DNA from: a virus
Length of the DNA stretch: 31,658 nt
Virus record (IMG/VR): IMGVR_UViG_3300042546_000261
Span: 1 to 31,658 of that record
Strand: one strand, 5' to 3'
Numbering within the stretch: the first letter of the stretch is position 1; each line of letters opens with the position of its first letter. The notes beneath the pieces were generated by a model that was not told where the DNA came from, did not search any database, and saw nothing but the letters and a program-made list of their open reading frames with translations. A program made the translations under genes and the position numbers. Positions 21,625 to 28,877 of the stretch are shown in pieces.

Positions 21625-21887
21625 AGTTTACTGATCTTAACTTTGAGGAACATTATTTTGGAGGTGTACATGCTGTTCATTTTTTTGAAAATGGATATGG
21701 TGTGAGTGTGGTTTGTTTTCCTGGATCATATGGTTATGAGCAGGGATTGTATGAAGTAGCAATTCTTAAAGGCAATCCAGATAAATTTGAGTTGTGCTAT
21801 GATACTCCCATCACTGATGATGTTTTTGGTCATCGTGATGAGAATGATGTAGAAAACATTATGAAAGAGGTTGCTGATTTATCATGA
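21621..21887 (+). CDS. Small conserved-type phage protein, 88 residues
   Basis: ATGA-coupled to the membrane protein before it. Beta-rich: VHAVHFFENGYGVSVVCFPG, SYGYEQGLYEVAIL, YDTPITDDVFGHRDENDVENIM. The GxGVSVVxxPGSYGYEQGLYEVA pattern is one I know from cyanophage genomes. No function known. Soluble. Confidence 0.75.
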   Translation: MKFTDLNFEEHYFGGVHAVHFFENGYGVSVVCFPGSYGYEQGLYEVAILKGNPDKFELCYDTPITDDVFGHRDENDVENIMKEVADLS

Positions 21888-22045
21888 TTGCTCGTATTCT
21901 TGGTGTTGGGGCAGGAGTATTTCTAATCCTGTTCGTTCTTCTCTCAAGGGGACTTCCTGTGCTATTCTTCATCAAGATGTTCCCCCTCATTCTTCTTGTT
22001 CTTGTAGCAGCAGCACTAATCTATGCTGGTGTTACTTCTGACTGA
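21884..22045 (+). CDS. Two-span small membrane protein, 53 residues
   Basis: ATG 21884 overlaps the previous stop (ATGA). Nearly all hydrophobic: ILGVGAGVFLILFVLLS, a short turn, then FFIKMFPLILLVLVAAALIYAG. Probably a hairpin in the inner membrane, coded with other membrane proteins. Confidence 0.7.
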   Translation: MIARILGVGAGVFLILFVLLSRGLPVLFFIKMFPLILLVLVAAALIYAGVTSD

Positions 22046-22070
22046 TTGTTCTTTATCAATTAACTAAATT

Positions 22071-22889
22071 ATGTCTACTACAAAAATTGCTCTGGGTGCT
22101 GGTGCTGCTGTTCTTGCTCTAGTGCTTACTGCTGGTCAATTCACCACCATCAACACTGGAGAAAATGGTCTCTACGTTGGATTTGATGGTCAGGTGAAGA
22201 ATGAAGTGCTGACGCCTGGTATTAAATACGATGGTTTCGGTTCTATCAAAGTCTTCAACACTCGTAAGATTACGGTACAATCTAACGATTTGACTCCGAA
22301 GACTAAAGACAACACCATCATGAAAGATATGGATGTTGTGGTTACTTACAGCATTGCTCCCACTTCACTCTATAGCTTCTATACTGGTTACGATATGAGT
22401 AACCATGGTGTCAGTGAGAATGGACAGATTGAACTGATGTCCACGTTTATCAAGCGTCTGATTACGTCTGCCGTGAACCAATCGGTTGACGAATATGCTG
22501 CCCTGGATGTGAACAGCAGTCTGGATAAGATTCAAGATACCATCAAACAGAATCTGAACCTTGCCCTGGAGAAGAACAACCTTGCTGGTAAGATTGATAT
22601 TGAATCCGTTGTGGTTGTAAAAGCAGACTTGCCTGAGGATCTGGTTGCTGCTGTGAATCGTGTGGTGACTGCTCAATCTGCTGAAAAGGAGCAAATTGTG
22701 AAGAACCGTACTGCTGAACTGAAAGCAAACGAGAACAAGTCTCTTGCTTCTACTATCACTCCTCAGTACCTTGAGTACCAACGTAATGAAATCATGAAGG
22801 AAGCATTCAAGAATGGTGGCATTGAAAAGATGATCATTGTGAATGGTTCTTCGATGAACTTCCTGCCTGGTGGTCTGACTGGTAAGTGA
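22071..22889 (+). CDS. Prohibitin-like SPFH/band 7 protein
   Basis: 272 residues. A membrane anchor at 5-25 (KIALGAGAAVLALVLTAGQF) is followed by INTGENGLYVGFDGQV and TPGIKYDGFGSIKVFNTRK, the start of the SPFH fold. The helical coiled-coil part is at about 170-240, and the end is IVNGSSMNFLPGG. Prohibitins assemble into ring-shaped membrane scaffolds that protect or regulate membrane proteases. Cyanophages carry such genes, perhaps to tame FtsH-type host proteases or organise the membrane during infection. GC-richer codons than most neighbours. Confidence 0.88.
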   Translation: MSTTKIALGAGAAVLALVLTAGQFTTINTGENGLYVGFDGQVKNEVLTPGIKYDGFGSIKVFNTRKITVQSNDLTPKTKDNTIMKDMDVVVTYSIAPTSLYSFYTGYDMSNHGVSENGQIELMSTFIKRLITSAVNQSVDEYAALDVNSSLDKIQDTIKQNLNLALEKNNLAGKIDIESVVVVKADLPEDLVAAVNRVVTAQSAEKEQIVKNRTAELKANENKSLASTITPQYLEYQRNEIMKEAFKNGGIEKMIIVNGSSMNFLPGGLTGK

Positions 22890-22891
22890 TT

Positions 22892-23059
22892 ATGATTGAA
22901 CTCCTCGCTAGTGCTATTATTGCTTCAAGCAATCAATCTGAGCAAATCAACCGATTCTGTGCTTATGTTGTTGGTATTCCATATGCTAGTGATAACTTCA
23001 CCGACGAGGAGTGGGGGAGGTTTGAATACTGTAGGGAACACTTAAAAATTACTGATTAA
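22892..23059 (+). CDS. Small protein with a hydrophobic N-terminus, 55 residues
   Basis: ATG 22892, two bases after the prohibitin stop. IELLASAIIASSN could be a weak signal or a surface helix; then FCAYVVGIPYASDNFTDEEWGRFEYC with two cysteines. Perhaps a periplasmic protein. Ends before a terminator. Confidence 0.65.
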   Translation: MIELLASAIIASSNQSEQINRFCAYVVGIPYASDNFTDEEWGRFEYCREHLKITD

Positions 23060-23066
23060 CTTTATT

Positions 23067-23093
23067 GGGGAGAATGAACTTCTCCCCCTTTAT
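23067..23093 (+). terminator. Rho-independent terminator after 22892-23059
   Basis: GGGGAGAA (23067-23074) pairs perfectly with TTCTCCCC (23080-23087) around loop TGAAC, followed by CCTTTATC. The T-tract is short, but the stem is strong. Confidence 0.75.
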
Positions 23094-23096
23094 CTT

Positions 23097-23765
23097 ATGT
23101 ACGAATTTAATGATTTTACTTTTAAATGTTGTGTTTGGTATTATGCCAAAAGATTGGGAGTAATTGATGCTTTAACCTGGGAAATAATCATTGCCAAATC
23201 AACAAATAGTCAATGGATTCCTGGGGATCATTTTATGGCAGATGTTGTAAATTCAGAATATCTCTGCAACGTCAAGTCATTAAAAAAGAAATTTGCTAAA
23301 GGCGATAAACAATCTTTAACTTACGTTCAATGTAGGGCACCAATTACCAAAGACAGGACATTATTGGACGATGAGTTGGGAAATGAAATTATTTCAACTT
23401 TAATTAAAAAAAAGCAAGAAAGTTTTGAACAATTTTCTTGTAATGTAATGAAGGATTATATGATTCAACATTGCAGAGATGGTGAAAAATATTTTGCTAG
23501 AGTATTCTTGTGTGACCATCCAAATTTTAATGAGTATGATTTGCAATGGAAAGATGGTGAAGGTAAATTAGAAGGTTCAAAAACTTGGTTTTTAAAACGT
23601 GCATATGGAGATTCTAAGCACGGTCAAAACTGCGTTCACATTAAAAAGGTTTTTGAAAAATCTATGTTAATTGCGGATATTGTTGTTGAATGTCCAGATG
23701 AACACAATGTTTCCAATGAATTAATTGTTGAAGAATATATGAAATATCACCAGGGGGACGGATGA
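23097..23765 (+). CDS. Hypothetical protein, possibly nuclease-like
   Basis: 222 residues. WIPGDHFMADVVNSEYLCNVKSLKKK (37-65) loosely recalls a PD-(D/E)XK core, with Asp49 and NVK 58-60, but the usual second acid is Asn, so a nuclease role is doubtful. Charged throughout, with FLKRAYGDSKHGQNCVHIKKVF and an acidic C-terminus. No membrane segments. It starts four bases after the terminator tract; how it is transcribed is unclear, as I see no own promoter. Confidence 0.5.
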   Translation: MYEFNDFTFKCCVWYYAKRLGVIDALTWEIIIAKSTNSQWIPGDHFMADVVNSEYLCNVKSLKKKFAKGDKQSLTYVQCRAPITKDRTLLDDELGNEIISTLIKKKQESFEQFSCNVMKDYMIQHCRDGEKYFARVFLCDHPNFNEYDLQWKDGEGKLEGSKTWFLKRAYGDSKHGQNCVHIKKVFEKSMLIADIVVECPDEHNVSNELIVEEYMKYHQGDG

Positions 23766-23768
23766 ACC

Positions 23769-23812
23769 ACTGTCCACTGGAACGAACCAACCTGAGAACT
23801 TTGCCCTATAAT
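23769..23812 (+). promoter_or_regulatory. Promoter cassette before 23835
   Basis: ACTGTCCAC (23769-23777), 38 bases before TATAAT (23807-23812); the -10 ends 23 bases before ATG 23835. The upstream 11 bases ACTGTCCACTG are identical to those at 20788. No -35 match. Confidence 0.65.
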
Positions 23813-23834
23813 AACTTCAGTTCAAACAAAGGAC

Positions 23835-24290
23835 ATGACCACCACCTTCGCTGAATACTCTGCTTCTGCTGAGGCAAGGAAGGACATTGCAACTGCTGTT
23901 CTGGGTCATACGTATGCTCTCTGTGAGGCACTGCGTCAGAACTACATTGACTATTCCATTCGTAGTCATGAACGTTCTTTACAGCGTCTTGAGGGTAATA
24001 CTGACACTGGTATTAAATATCACAAAGAACAGATTGCTAAACTCAAGCAAGGAACTTGTGATTACGATTTCTACCCCGAGTCTGGTAGAAAGTATCATAA
24101 GGTAATCATGAATGCCAATGGTAATAAGTCCGTTCATTGCTTCATCGACAAGAAAACTGGTGAAGTCTACAAGTCTGCATCATGGAAGGCACCTGCCAAG
24201 GGTGTGCGATATGATCTGCGTATCATCAATCAGCGTGAGTGGTTGCTTCAAAATGCTGATTGGGCAGGTAGTTATCTTTATATGCGTTGA
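23835..24290 (+). CDS. Cyanophage small-family protein, paralogue of 20375-20788
   Basis: 151 residues. An N-terminal helical region (EARKDIATAVLGHTYALCEAL; HERSLQRLEG) is followed by the same C-terminal block as at 20375: KYHKV, VHCFIDKKTGEVYKSASW, KGVRYDLRI and NADWAGSYLYMR. A ribosome site AAAGG precedes the ATG by four bases. Function unknown. Codons are much GC-richer than in the paralogue, so the two copies have different histories. Confidence 0.75.
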   Translation: MTTTFAEYSASAEARKDIATAVLGHTYALCEALRQNYIDYSIRSHERSLQRLEGNTDTGIKYHKEQIAKLKQGTCDYDFYPESGRKYHKVIMNANGNKSVHCFIDKKTGEVYKSASWKAPAKGVRYDLRIINQREWLLQNADWAGSYLYMR

Positions 24291-24354
24291 ATATGACAAA
24301 AACTGACAAACTTATCTTCATCTCTTCGTTTATTTGGTTTCTTCACTGGGGCAC

Positions 24355-24807
24355 ATGTATTACCTCGAAACTTCTGGTTATGGCTATCGAAAGCGAGTCT
24401 GTGAGAGCGTTACCGATTGGTTTATGAATCGGTATATGCCAAGACATCACATTGGTCTTCGCATTGTCCACAAAGGACTTAAACGAGAATTTGTCTATGG
24501 TTATTGTGACGTTGATGGTGAAATTAAACGTCCTCGTGACTTTTTGATTGAACTACAATCGCATATGGACCTTGAGACCTATACAAAAACTTTAATTCAT
24601 GAGTTAGTTCATGTTCGTCAATGGGTTTTTGGTGATCTCCGTGATAAAAGGGGAAAGATGTATTATGGTTCCGTAAAAGTGGAAGAACTAGATTATGAAG
24701 ATCAACCACATGAGATTGAAGCGAGAGAGCAGGAAGAAACTTTGTATATTACCTATTTGATAGAGACTGGGCAGATGAAATTTAAATCATCCAAATCTAG
24801 ACTTTGA
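24355..24807 (+). CDS. SprT-like zinc metalloprotease
   Basis: 150 residues from ATG 24355. TLIHELVHVRQW carries the HExxH zinc site (82-86) and a following basic/aromatic helix; a third ligand may be in QPHEIEAREQEE. The layout, a short beta domain followed by the HExxH helix, resembles SprT-like domains. In eukaryotes SPRTN-type proteases remove proteins crosslinked to DNA; in phage the target is unknown. Strong terminator follows. Confidence 0.75.
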   Translation: MYYLETSGYGYRKRVCESVTDWFMNRYMPRHHIGLRIVHKGLKREFVYGYCDVDGEIKRPRDFLIELQSHMDLETYTKTLIHELVHVRQWVFGDLRDKRGKMYYGSVKVEELDYEDQPHEIEAREQEETLYITYLIETGQMKFKSSKSRL

Positions 24808-24812
24808 ACTAT

Positions 24813-24838
24813 AAGGGTGGAATATTCCACCCTTTTTT
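24813..24838 (+). terminator. Rho-independent terminator after the SprT-like gene
   Basis: AAGGGTGGAATATTCCACCCTT (24813-24834) is a perfect 22-base palindrome, with six T at its right edge (24833-24838). It closes the GC-richer block and precedes the AT-rich glycosyltransferase gene. Confidence 0.85.
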
Positions 24839-24875
24839 GTTAAATAATTAATGAATATTAGTAGTAGATGTATAA

Positions 24876-25820
24876 ATGGAGAAGATAATTTATTGTATTA
24901 TCAATAAAAATATGAACTCCGAAGATACTGCTTTTGGGAATAGGATGTATATATGGACTCAACTTTATTATGTGTCTTATAGAACTAATTTTGAGTATAA
25001 AATTGCGGTTCAAAAAGAGAAATGGCCAGAATTAAAATTTTTAAATTTACCAAATACCATTGCATTAAAAGAAGAATATTTTTGTAAAAATGAAAAAGTA
25101 TATAAAATTAGTGAAAGTCACCTTAAACTAATAATTCATAAAAATAATATTGAGTATTTAAAAACTAATAATTATTGGTATCTAGATGAATGGTTGATCT
25201 ATGAAGGTCAATATGATAAACTCAATCTTCCAAATCCATATTCTTTGATAAAATTTAAAAATCCATCTATAAATGATATTTTGAGTGAATATTTCAAATC
25301 TTTTGTTTCTATTCACATTAGAAGATATCACGGAACATATTATACTGAAGATGATTTGAGTGAAATGCCTTTAAATTTAAGGGAACAATATTTAAAAGAA
25401 TCTTATTTTCCAACAACATTAACACATTACACTTATATAAAAGATGCTGTTTATTTTAAAATAATAGAAAAATTAATAAATTCCAATGAAAATGTAAAAA
25501 TTTACATTAGCACCGATTTACCTTTAAAATTTTATAAACACTATAAAACAAGATACTTTAAAAAAAATATAAAAGATAAGTATGATTACTACGAAAAATT
25601 TAAGAACATTTTAAAGCAATGTTTTACTGATGATTATATTGATAATAATAAGAAAATAGTTGAAGATTTATTAGACTTTTTTGTTATTGCTTATTCTAAA
25701 TTTATCATTATGCCAAATTACTCTACTTGGAGCAGAATTGCTAAAAAAGTCAAAAATACTAAATGTCTCAACTTACCTATTTCCGAGGTTGCACTAGAAC
25801 TTTTACAATTTAGGATATGA
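24876..25820 (+). CDS. Fucosyltransferase-like glycosyltransferase (GT-B, HxRR type)
   Basis: 314 residues. AFGNRMYIWTQLYYVSYRTNF (19-39) looks like the N-terminal Rossmann start of fucosyltransferases. FVSIHIRRYHG (143-153) is the HxRR motif that binds GDP-fucose, and FIIMPNYSTWSRIAKKV near the C-terminus matches the second motif (xNSTxSxW). GDP-fucose is therefore the likely donor, but other GDP-sugars are possible. Very AT-rich, heavy with AAA and TTA codons, and bounded by a terminator upstream, so it looks acquired. A second enzyme of this class lies at 27286. Confidence 0.6.
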   Translation: MEKIIYCIINKNMNSEDTAFGNRMYIWTQLYYVSYRTNFEYKIAVQKEKWPELKFLNLPNTIALKEEYFCKNEKVYKISESHLKLIIHKNNIEYLKTNNYWYLDEWLIYEGQYDKLNLPNPYSLIKFKNPSINDILSEYFKSFVSIHIRRYHGTYYTEDDLSEMPLNLREQYLKESYFPTTLTHYTYIKDAVYFKIIEKLINSNENVKIYISTDLPLKFYKHYKTRYFKKNIKDKYDYYEKFKNILKQCFTDDYIDNNKKIVEDLLDFFVIAYSKFIIMPNYSTWSRIAKKVKNTKCLNLPISEVALELLQFRI

Positions 25821-25830
25821 CACTTAAAAA

Positions 25831-25933
25831 AGTGACCATTGAACCTTTAAATAGGTGTTAAAGATAGTATACTATGAGAGGTTCGATAGAAATGAACCCA
25901 TTTATTGACAAACCCCAACATTTAACCTAGACT
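25831..25933 (+). promoter_or_regulatory. Intergenic promoter region before 25957
   Basis: The 136-base gap (25821-25956) holds a CACTT/AAGTG hairpin at 25821-25834 and a diverged upstream element AGTGACCATTG (25831-25841), 37 bases before TATACT (25868-25873). There is also a GGTTC/GAACC hairpin at 25880-25898. The best promoter is TTGACA (25905-25910), 17-base spacer, TAGACT (25928-25933), ending 24 bases before ATG 25957. Confidence 0.6.
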
Positions 25934-25956
25934 AAAAAAGTTCTTTAAATCAAAAA

Positions 25957-26190
25957 ATGAAGTATCTCTACATCGTTGACTATTGGATTCCATTTCCTTC
26001 CTCTGAATATGGTGGTCTCTTTAACGTAATTGCTGAAAGCGATACTGAGTGCCATGATATTCTTTTAGATTGGAGAGAAGAATATGATAGTGAATATGAT
26101 AGTCGTATTATGGAACGAGTTGTTTCTGCACCTAAGTTCTTACTCGCAGAAAATCAAGAGTCCCGAATTGTAGAAAGTTTTACCACTTGA
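25957..26190 (+). CDS. Hypothetical acidic protein, 77 residues
   Basis: Starts KYLYIVDYWIPFPSSEYGGLFNVIAES, a strand-rich start, then an acidic helix (DILLDWREEYDSEYDS) and a C-terminal helix. No family recognised. First gene after the TTGACA/TAGACT promoter. Confidence 0.7.
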   Translation: MKYLYIVDYWIPFPSSEYGGLFNVIAESDTECHDILLDWREEYDSEYDSRIMERVVSAPKFLLAENQESRIVESFTT

Positions 26191-26191
26191 T

Positions 26192-26347
26192 ATGACACAC
26201 CATAACGTCTCTCACGCAAACAACATTCTTAAAGAGTTGAAAGAACAACATCAAAAAAGAATTGAATATCTAGAAAGTAAAATTGAAGACATGCAAACTG
26301 AGATTGAAATTCTCAACACCTATCAAAATAGAATTTACGACTGTTAA
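26192..26347 (+). CDS. Small coiled-coil protein, 51 residues
   Basis: ATG 26192 lies one base past the previous stop. After a short N-terminus (MTHHNVSHAN) the rest is one charged coiled coil (ILKELKEQHQKRIEYLESK ... EDMQTEIEILNTY). Probably dimeric. Confidence 0.65.
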   Translation: MTHHNVSHANNILKELKEQHQKRIEYLESKIEDMQTEIEILNTYQNRIYDC

Positions 26348-26352
26348 TCATT

Positions 26353-26550
26353 ATGAATCTTGAATTAAATGAAATCCGAGAAGATTGTATTACAAATGTA
26401 GAAAACTATTTTTGTAGTAGGATTATTGATCATATGGATTGTGGCAATCTCTTTGATGCCCAAGCAATTCACGAAGAATTTGTGATTGATGAAGAAGATA
26501 TTCCCAAAAATTGGTTGTTTTTGAACGACCTTACTGGTGATGATTATTGA
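26353..26550 (+). CDS. Small acidic protein, 65 residues
   Basis: ELNEIREDCITNVENYFCSR, then a helix-rich acidic end (VIDEEDIPKNWLFLNDLTGDDY). Three cysteines. It overlaps the next gene by 11 bases. Function unknown. Confidence 0.65.
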   Translation: MNLELNEIREDCITNVENYFCSRIIDHMDCGNLFDAQAIHEEFVIDEEDIPKNWLFLNDLTGDDY

Positions 26551-26710
26551 AGAAGGAAAATTGGTCAAATACAAAGATTATGTTGGAAAAATCAAATTTA
26601 TTACAACAGAATATTTGACTATATGTAATCCTGGTTCTCGTTGGGACATTTGTGTTGTTGTTTATTCTACAGATTTTCATTTAATTCATGAAGTACCAAG
26701 TAACGTATAA
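26540..26710 (+). CDS. Small beta-rich protein, 56 residues
   Basis: ATG 26540 inside the end of the preceding gene. IIEEGKLVKYKDYVGKIKFIT, then PGSRWDICVVVYSTDFHLIHEV: alternating strands, an SH3-like barrel is possible. It overlaps the next start by 23 bases. Confidence 0.6.
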   Translation: MIIEEGKLVKYKDYVGKIKFITTEYLTICNPGSRWDICVVVYSTDFHLIHEVPSNV

Positions 26711-26846
26711 AAATCCTAAAAATAAAGAGGGATTTTACTCAAACCAAAAAGCAGTATTTTTAGATGTGTCTGATGCAATTATGTGGCAAGAACATGTTAA
26801 AAAACAAGGGGCAATTGATATTGAAATGGTAGTTGACTTCTCATGA
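26688..26846 (+). CDS. Small hypothetical protein, 52 residues
   Basis: ATG 26688 to TGA 26846. MKYQVTYKNPKNKEGFYSNQ gives two strands, followed by a helix with DVSDAIMWQEHVKKQ. Resembles small phage beta-alpha proteins. Coupled by ATGA to the next gene. Confidence 0.65.
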   Translation: MKYQVTYKNPKNKEGFYSNQKAVFLDVSDAIMWQEHVKKQGAIDIEMVVDFS

Positions 26847-27034
26847 AACTCATTCAAACTTGTGGTTCTTATAATCCAGATGATGGGTACTCTATTTGTA
26901 TTGCCCTTAGTGAAAGACATGTCATTACATTAGATGGACTGAATGAAGAAGATATGTTAGAATTAAAGTCTTGCATTGATTGCATGATTTTTGATCTATA
27001 TGAAGAAGAAGAACTTTATGAAGGAGAATTCTAA
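26843..27034 (+). CDS. Small acidic protein, 63 residues
   Basis: Starts MKLIQTCGSYNPDDGYSICI, continues with ALSERHVITLDGLNEEDM and ends in an acidic helix (DLYEEEELYEGEF). No motif. It overlaps the next gene by 17 bases. Confidence 0.65.
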   Translation: MKLIQTCGSYNPDDGYSICIALSERHVITLDGLNEEDMLELKSCIDCMIFDLYEEEELYEGEF

Positions 27035-27242
27035 GTCCTTTTGGAGATGGTGGGCAAAGGCATTAGGGGAGAAAGCTTCTAAATGCGATCGAGAGTCGGA
27101 TACTGTTGCACGTATCCGAACTTTTATTTTTTTAACTTACTTGATTACTAACTTTTTTATTGTGGCTGGAGTTATCAGACATTGGAATGATTCACCTATA
27201 GAAATTAAAATTGAAGTTCTTGATGACCCCAAAATGATCTAA
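27018..27242 (+). CDS. Small membrane protein of a cyanophage-type family, 74 residues
   Basis: Start chosen at ATG 27018; the open frame extends upstream into the previous gene. A basic/aromatic start (FWRWWAKALGEKASKC) precedes a membrane span of ~22 residues (FIFLTYLITNFFIVAGVI) and an acidic tail. I recall this pattern in cyanophages, function unknown. Confidence 0.7.
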   Translation: MKENSKSFWRWWAKALGEKASKCDRESDTVARIRTFIFLTYLITNFFIVAGVIRHWNDSPIEIKIEVLDDPKMI

Positions 27243-27255
27243 CAATAGTCATTAT

Positions 27256-27265
27256 TAAATAAATA
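27256..27265 (+). promoter_or_regulatory. Possible T4-type late promoter before 27286
   Basis: TAAATAAATA (27256-27265) lies 21-25 bases before ATG 27286, resembling the late box TATAAATA, and the downstream bases (TATCGTTTTATA) resemble those before 16365. Chance is possible in AT-rich DNA. Confidence 0.3.
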
Positions 27266-27285
27266 AATTATCGTTTTATATTAAT

Positions 27286-28386
27286 ATGATTAAAATAAGA
27301 TTAGAGCACAATGCAACTGGAAATGGATTGGGTTATCAAATATCTTCATATGTTTTGCTTAAAAGTCTTGCAAAACACTTTGGGTATGAATACGGTACTG
27401 ATGAGTTCGAATTCTTAAATTTAAGATCAACTTTTGAGGGTGTCTCCTTTGATGGTACAACAAGACCTGACACAGAATACGATAAGTTTCTTGAATTTTC
27501 GGATAATGAGTCTTTTGATACTATTGTAAGTAAAGGTCTTGAAGATGAAAGTTTGATATTTGGATATCCAAGTCCAACAAATTTTTACAAAAAGGAATAC
27601 TTTGAAGAAGTAAAAAAAGATTTGGTATTTCGTAAAATTATAAAAGATAAGTGTTCAGAATTTGTTAATAAATTTGAAGGACAAGAAATCATATCCTTAC
27701 ACATAAGAAGGGGAGATTTTTTAGATCCAATTAGCGGAATGTTTGTTTGTGGTGATGATTATTATCAGAACGCATTAAAACTTCTTCCAGAAGATGCAAA
27801 AGTTTTTATATTCACAAATGATAAAGAATATGTAAAAAATAATCCACTCTATCAAGATGACAGATTTGTATTGATAACTGATATCTACAATGACAACCAA
27901 CCAATTAATTGTGATTATGGCCAATTAATTGATAAAATGCTTGATTTTAGTGGTCATTCTAGATTTAATTATAAGTTTGTTATCTCTCAAATTGCAGCAA
28001 AAGAAGTACGTACCATAAAATCTATTGTCGATGAACTTCATCCAAAATATTTGGAAAAACTAAAAAATAAACTATATAATCATTCATTTGATTTGTGTTT
28101 GATGACAATGTGTGATTATCACATTTCAGCAAATAGCACATTTGGTATGTGGGGAACGACATTATCTAATAGTAAAAAAGTCATATATCCAAAGTATTGG
28201 ATGCATGGACATGTACCAAATCCTTTGGAACTTGAGAGAAAATTGGATCTTGGTGATTATGACCAGACTAAAGATATTGGTGGAGAATTCATGCGTGACC
28301 AACAAAAGAATTCTATTGGTATTGAAAATCCAGACCAAATTATAAGTCAACTAGAAAGTGAAATAAATACTATAAAGGGTGTATAG
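27286..28386 (+). CDS. Alpha-1,2-fucosyltransferase-like enzyme (GT11)
   Basis: 366 residues. N-terminal ATGNGLGYQISSYVLLKSLAKHFGYEY is the GT11 start (compare GLGNQLFQYA). ISLHIRRGDF (137-146) is the HxRRGD motif that binds GDP-fucose, and HISANSTFGMWGTTL (279-293) is the conserved NSTF/W motif, then KVIYPKYW. Between FIFTNDKEY and FDLCLMTMC there are ~60 residues more than in usual GT11 proteins of ~290, so a loop or subdomain is inserted. The likely reaction is fucose transfer to a sugar hydroxyl; the acceptor could be a host surface polysaccharide or a virion protein. Confidence 0.78.
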   Translation: MIKIRLEHNATGNGLGYQISSYVLLKSLAKHFGYEYGTDEFEFLNLRSTFEGVSFDGTTRPDTEYDKFLEFSDNESFDTIVSKGLEDESLIFGYPSPTNFYKKEYFEEVKKDLVFRKIIKDKCSEFVNKFEGQEIISLHIRRGDFLDPISGMFVCGDDYYQNALKLLPEDAKVFIFTNDKEYVKNNPLYQDDRFVLITDIYNDNQPINCDYGQLIDKMLDFSGHSRFNYKFVISQIAAKEVRTIKSIVDELHPKYLEKLKNKLYNHSFDLCLMTMCDYHISANSTFGMWGTTLSNSKKVIYPKYWMHGHVPNPLELERKLDLGDYDQTKDIGGEFMRDQQKNSIGIENPDQIISQLESEINTIKGV

Positions 28387-28390
28387 AATC

Positions 28391-28597
28391 ATGTCAGAAA
28401 GAGCAGAACGTTTATCTAATCTTTATTTAAATACTTTGGCTCTCACTTCTAGAAGAACCAGGTTAAAAAAACATCAAGTTGGTGCTAAAGCACTTGCAAC
28501 CTTTTTGTCTGCAGTTATTGATGAATGTGAAACAATGACTATGAAAACCAGTAAGGAAATTTATCAGATTATAGATGAGCTTGAAAACATTGATTAA
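28391..28597 (+). CDS. Small helical basic protein, 68 residues
   Basis: ATG 28391. Starts SERAERLSNLYLNTLALTSRRTRLKKHQVG and ends with an acidic helix; Arg- and Lys-rich in the middle. Four bases after the fucosyltransferase stop. Possibly nucleic-acid binding; unknown. Confidence 0.65.
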   Translation: MSERAERLSNLYLNTLALTSRRTRLKKHQVGAKALATFLSAVIDECETMTMKTSKEIYQIIDELENID

Positions 28598-28612
28598 TCA
28601 GACAGTGTGCCT

Positions 28613-28656
28613 GGTGTCACAGACAAACCCAACGAAGCAAGTCTAGCCCCTATACT
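28613..28656 (+). promoter_or_regulatory. Promoter-like cassette before 28686
   Basis: GGTGTCACA (28613-28621), a diverged copy of the upstream element, lies 38 bases before TATACT (28651-28656). The -10 ends 30 bases before ATG 28686. A GGAGT/ACTCC hairpin (28660-28682 region) covers the leader and part of the ribosome site. Confidence 0.5.
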
Positions 28657-28685
28657 GTGGGAGTAATCGACGGAGCACTCCTACG

Positions 28686-28877
28686 ATGTCTCTCTCCTTC
28701 CCATCTAGGTCGCATCATACCGCAGCACTGTACGATGCCTGTAAACTAATTGTAGACACATATAACAATACAGATCTTCTTGATCTTTATGAGGAAAAAG
28801 GTCTTGGTGATGCTTATCAATTATCATCAACATGTCGGGAAATCATCAATCTTATTGTTGAGGGGTCTATCAAATGA
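28686..28877 (+). CDS. Small hypothetical protein, 63 residues
   Basis: Begins with SLSFPSRSHHTAALYDACKL, then helical (DLYEEKGLGDAY, REIINLIVEGSIK). A GGAG site lies 10 bases upstream. First of five genes joined by ATGA overlaps down to the endonuclease at 29363. Confidence 0.7.
   Translation: MSLSFPSRSHHTAALYDACKLIVDTYNNTDLLDLYEEKGLGDAYQLSSTCREIINLIVEGSIK

Noticed and set aside
24293-24427. 44-residue hydrophobic frame between 23835-24290 and the SprT-like gene
   Set aside because: It overlaps the SprT-like gene by 73 bases and its second half is just that gene's other frame. A tiny membrane peptide is possible but unsupported.
25875-25900. GGTTCGA string resembling a tRNA T-arm
   Set aside because: No acceptor, D or anticodon arm can be folded around it, and the hairpin has a 9-base loop. 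It is counted only as a hairpin.
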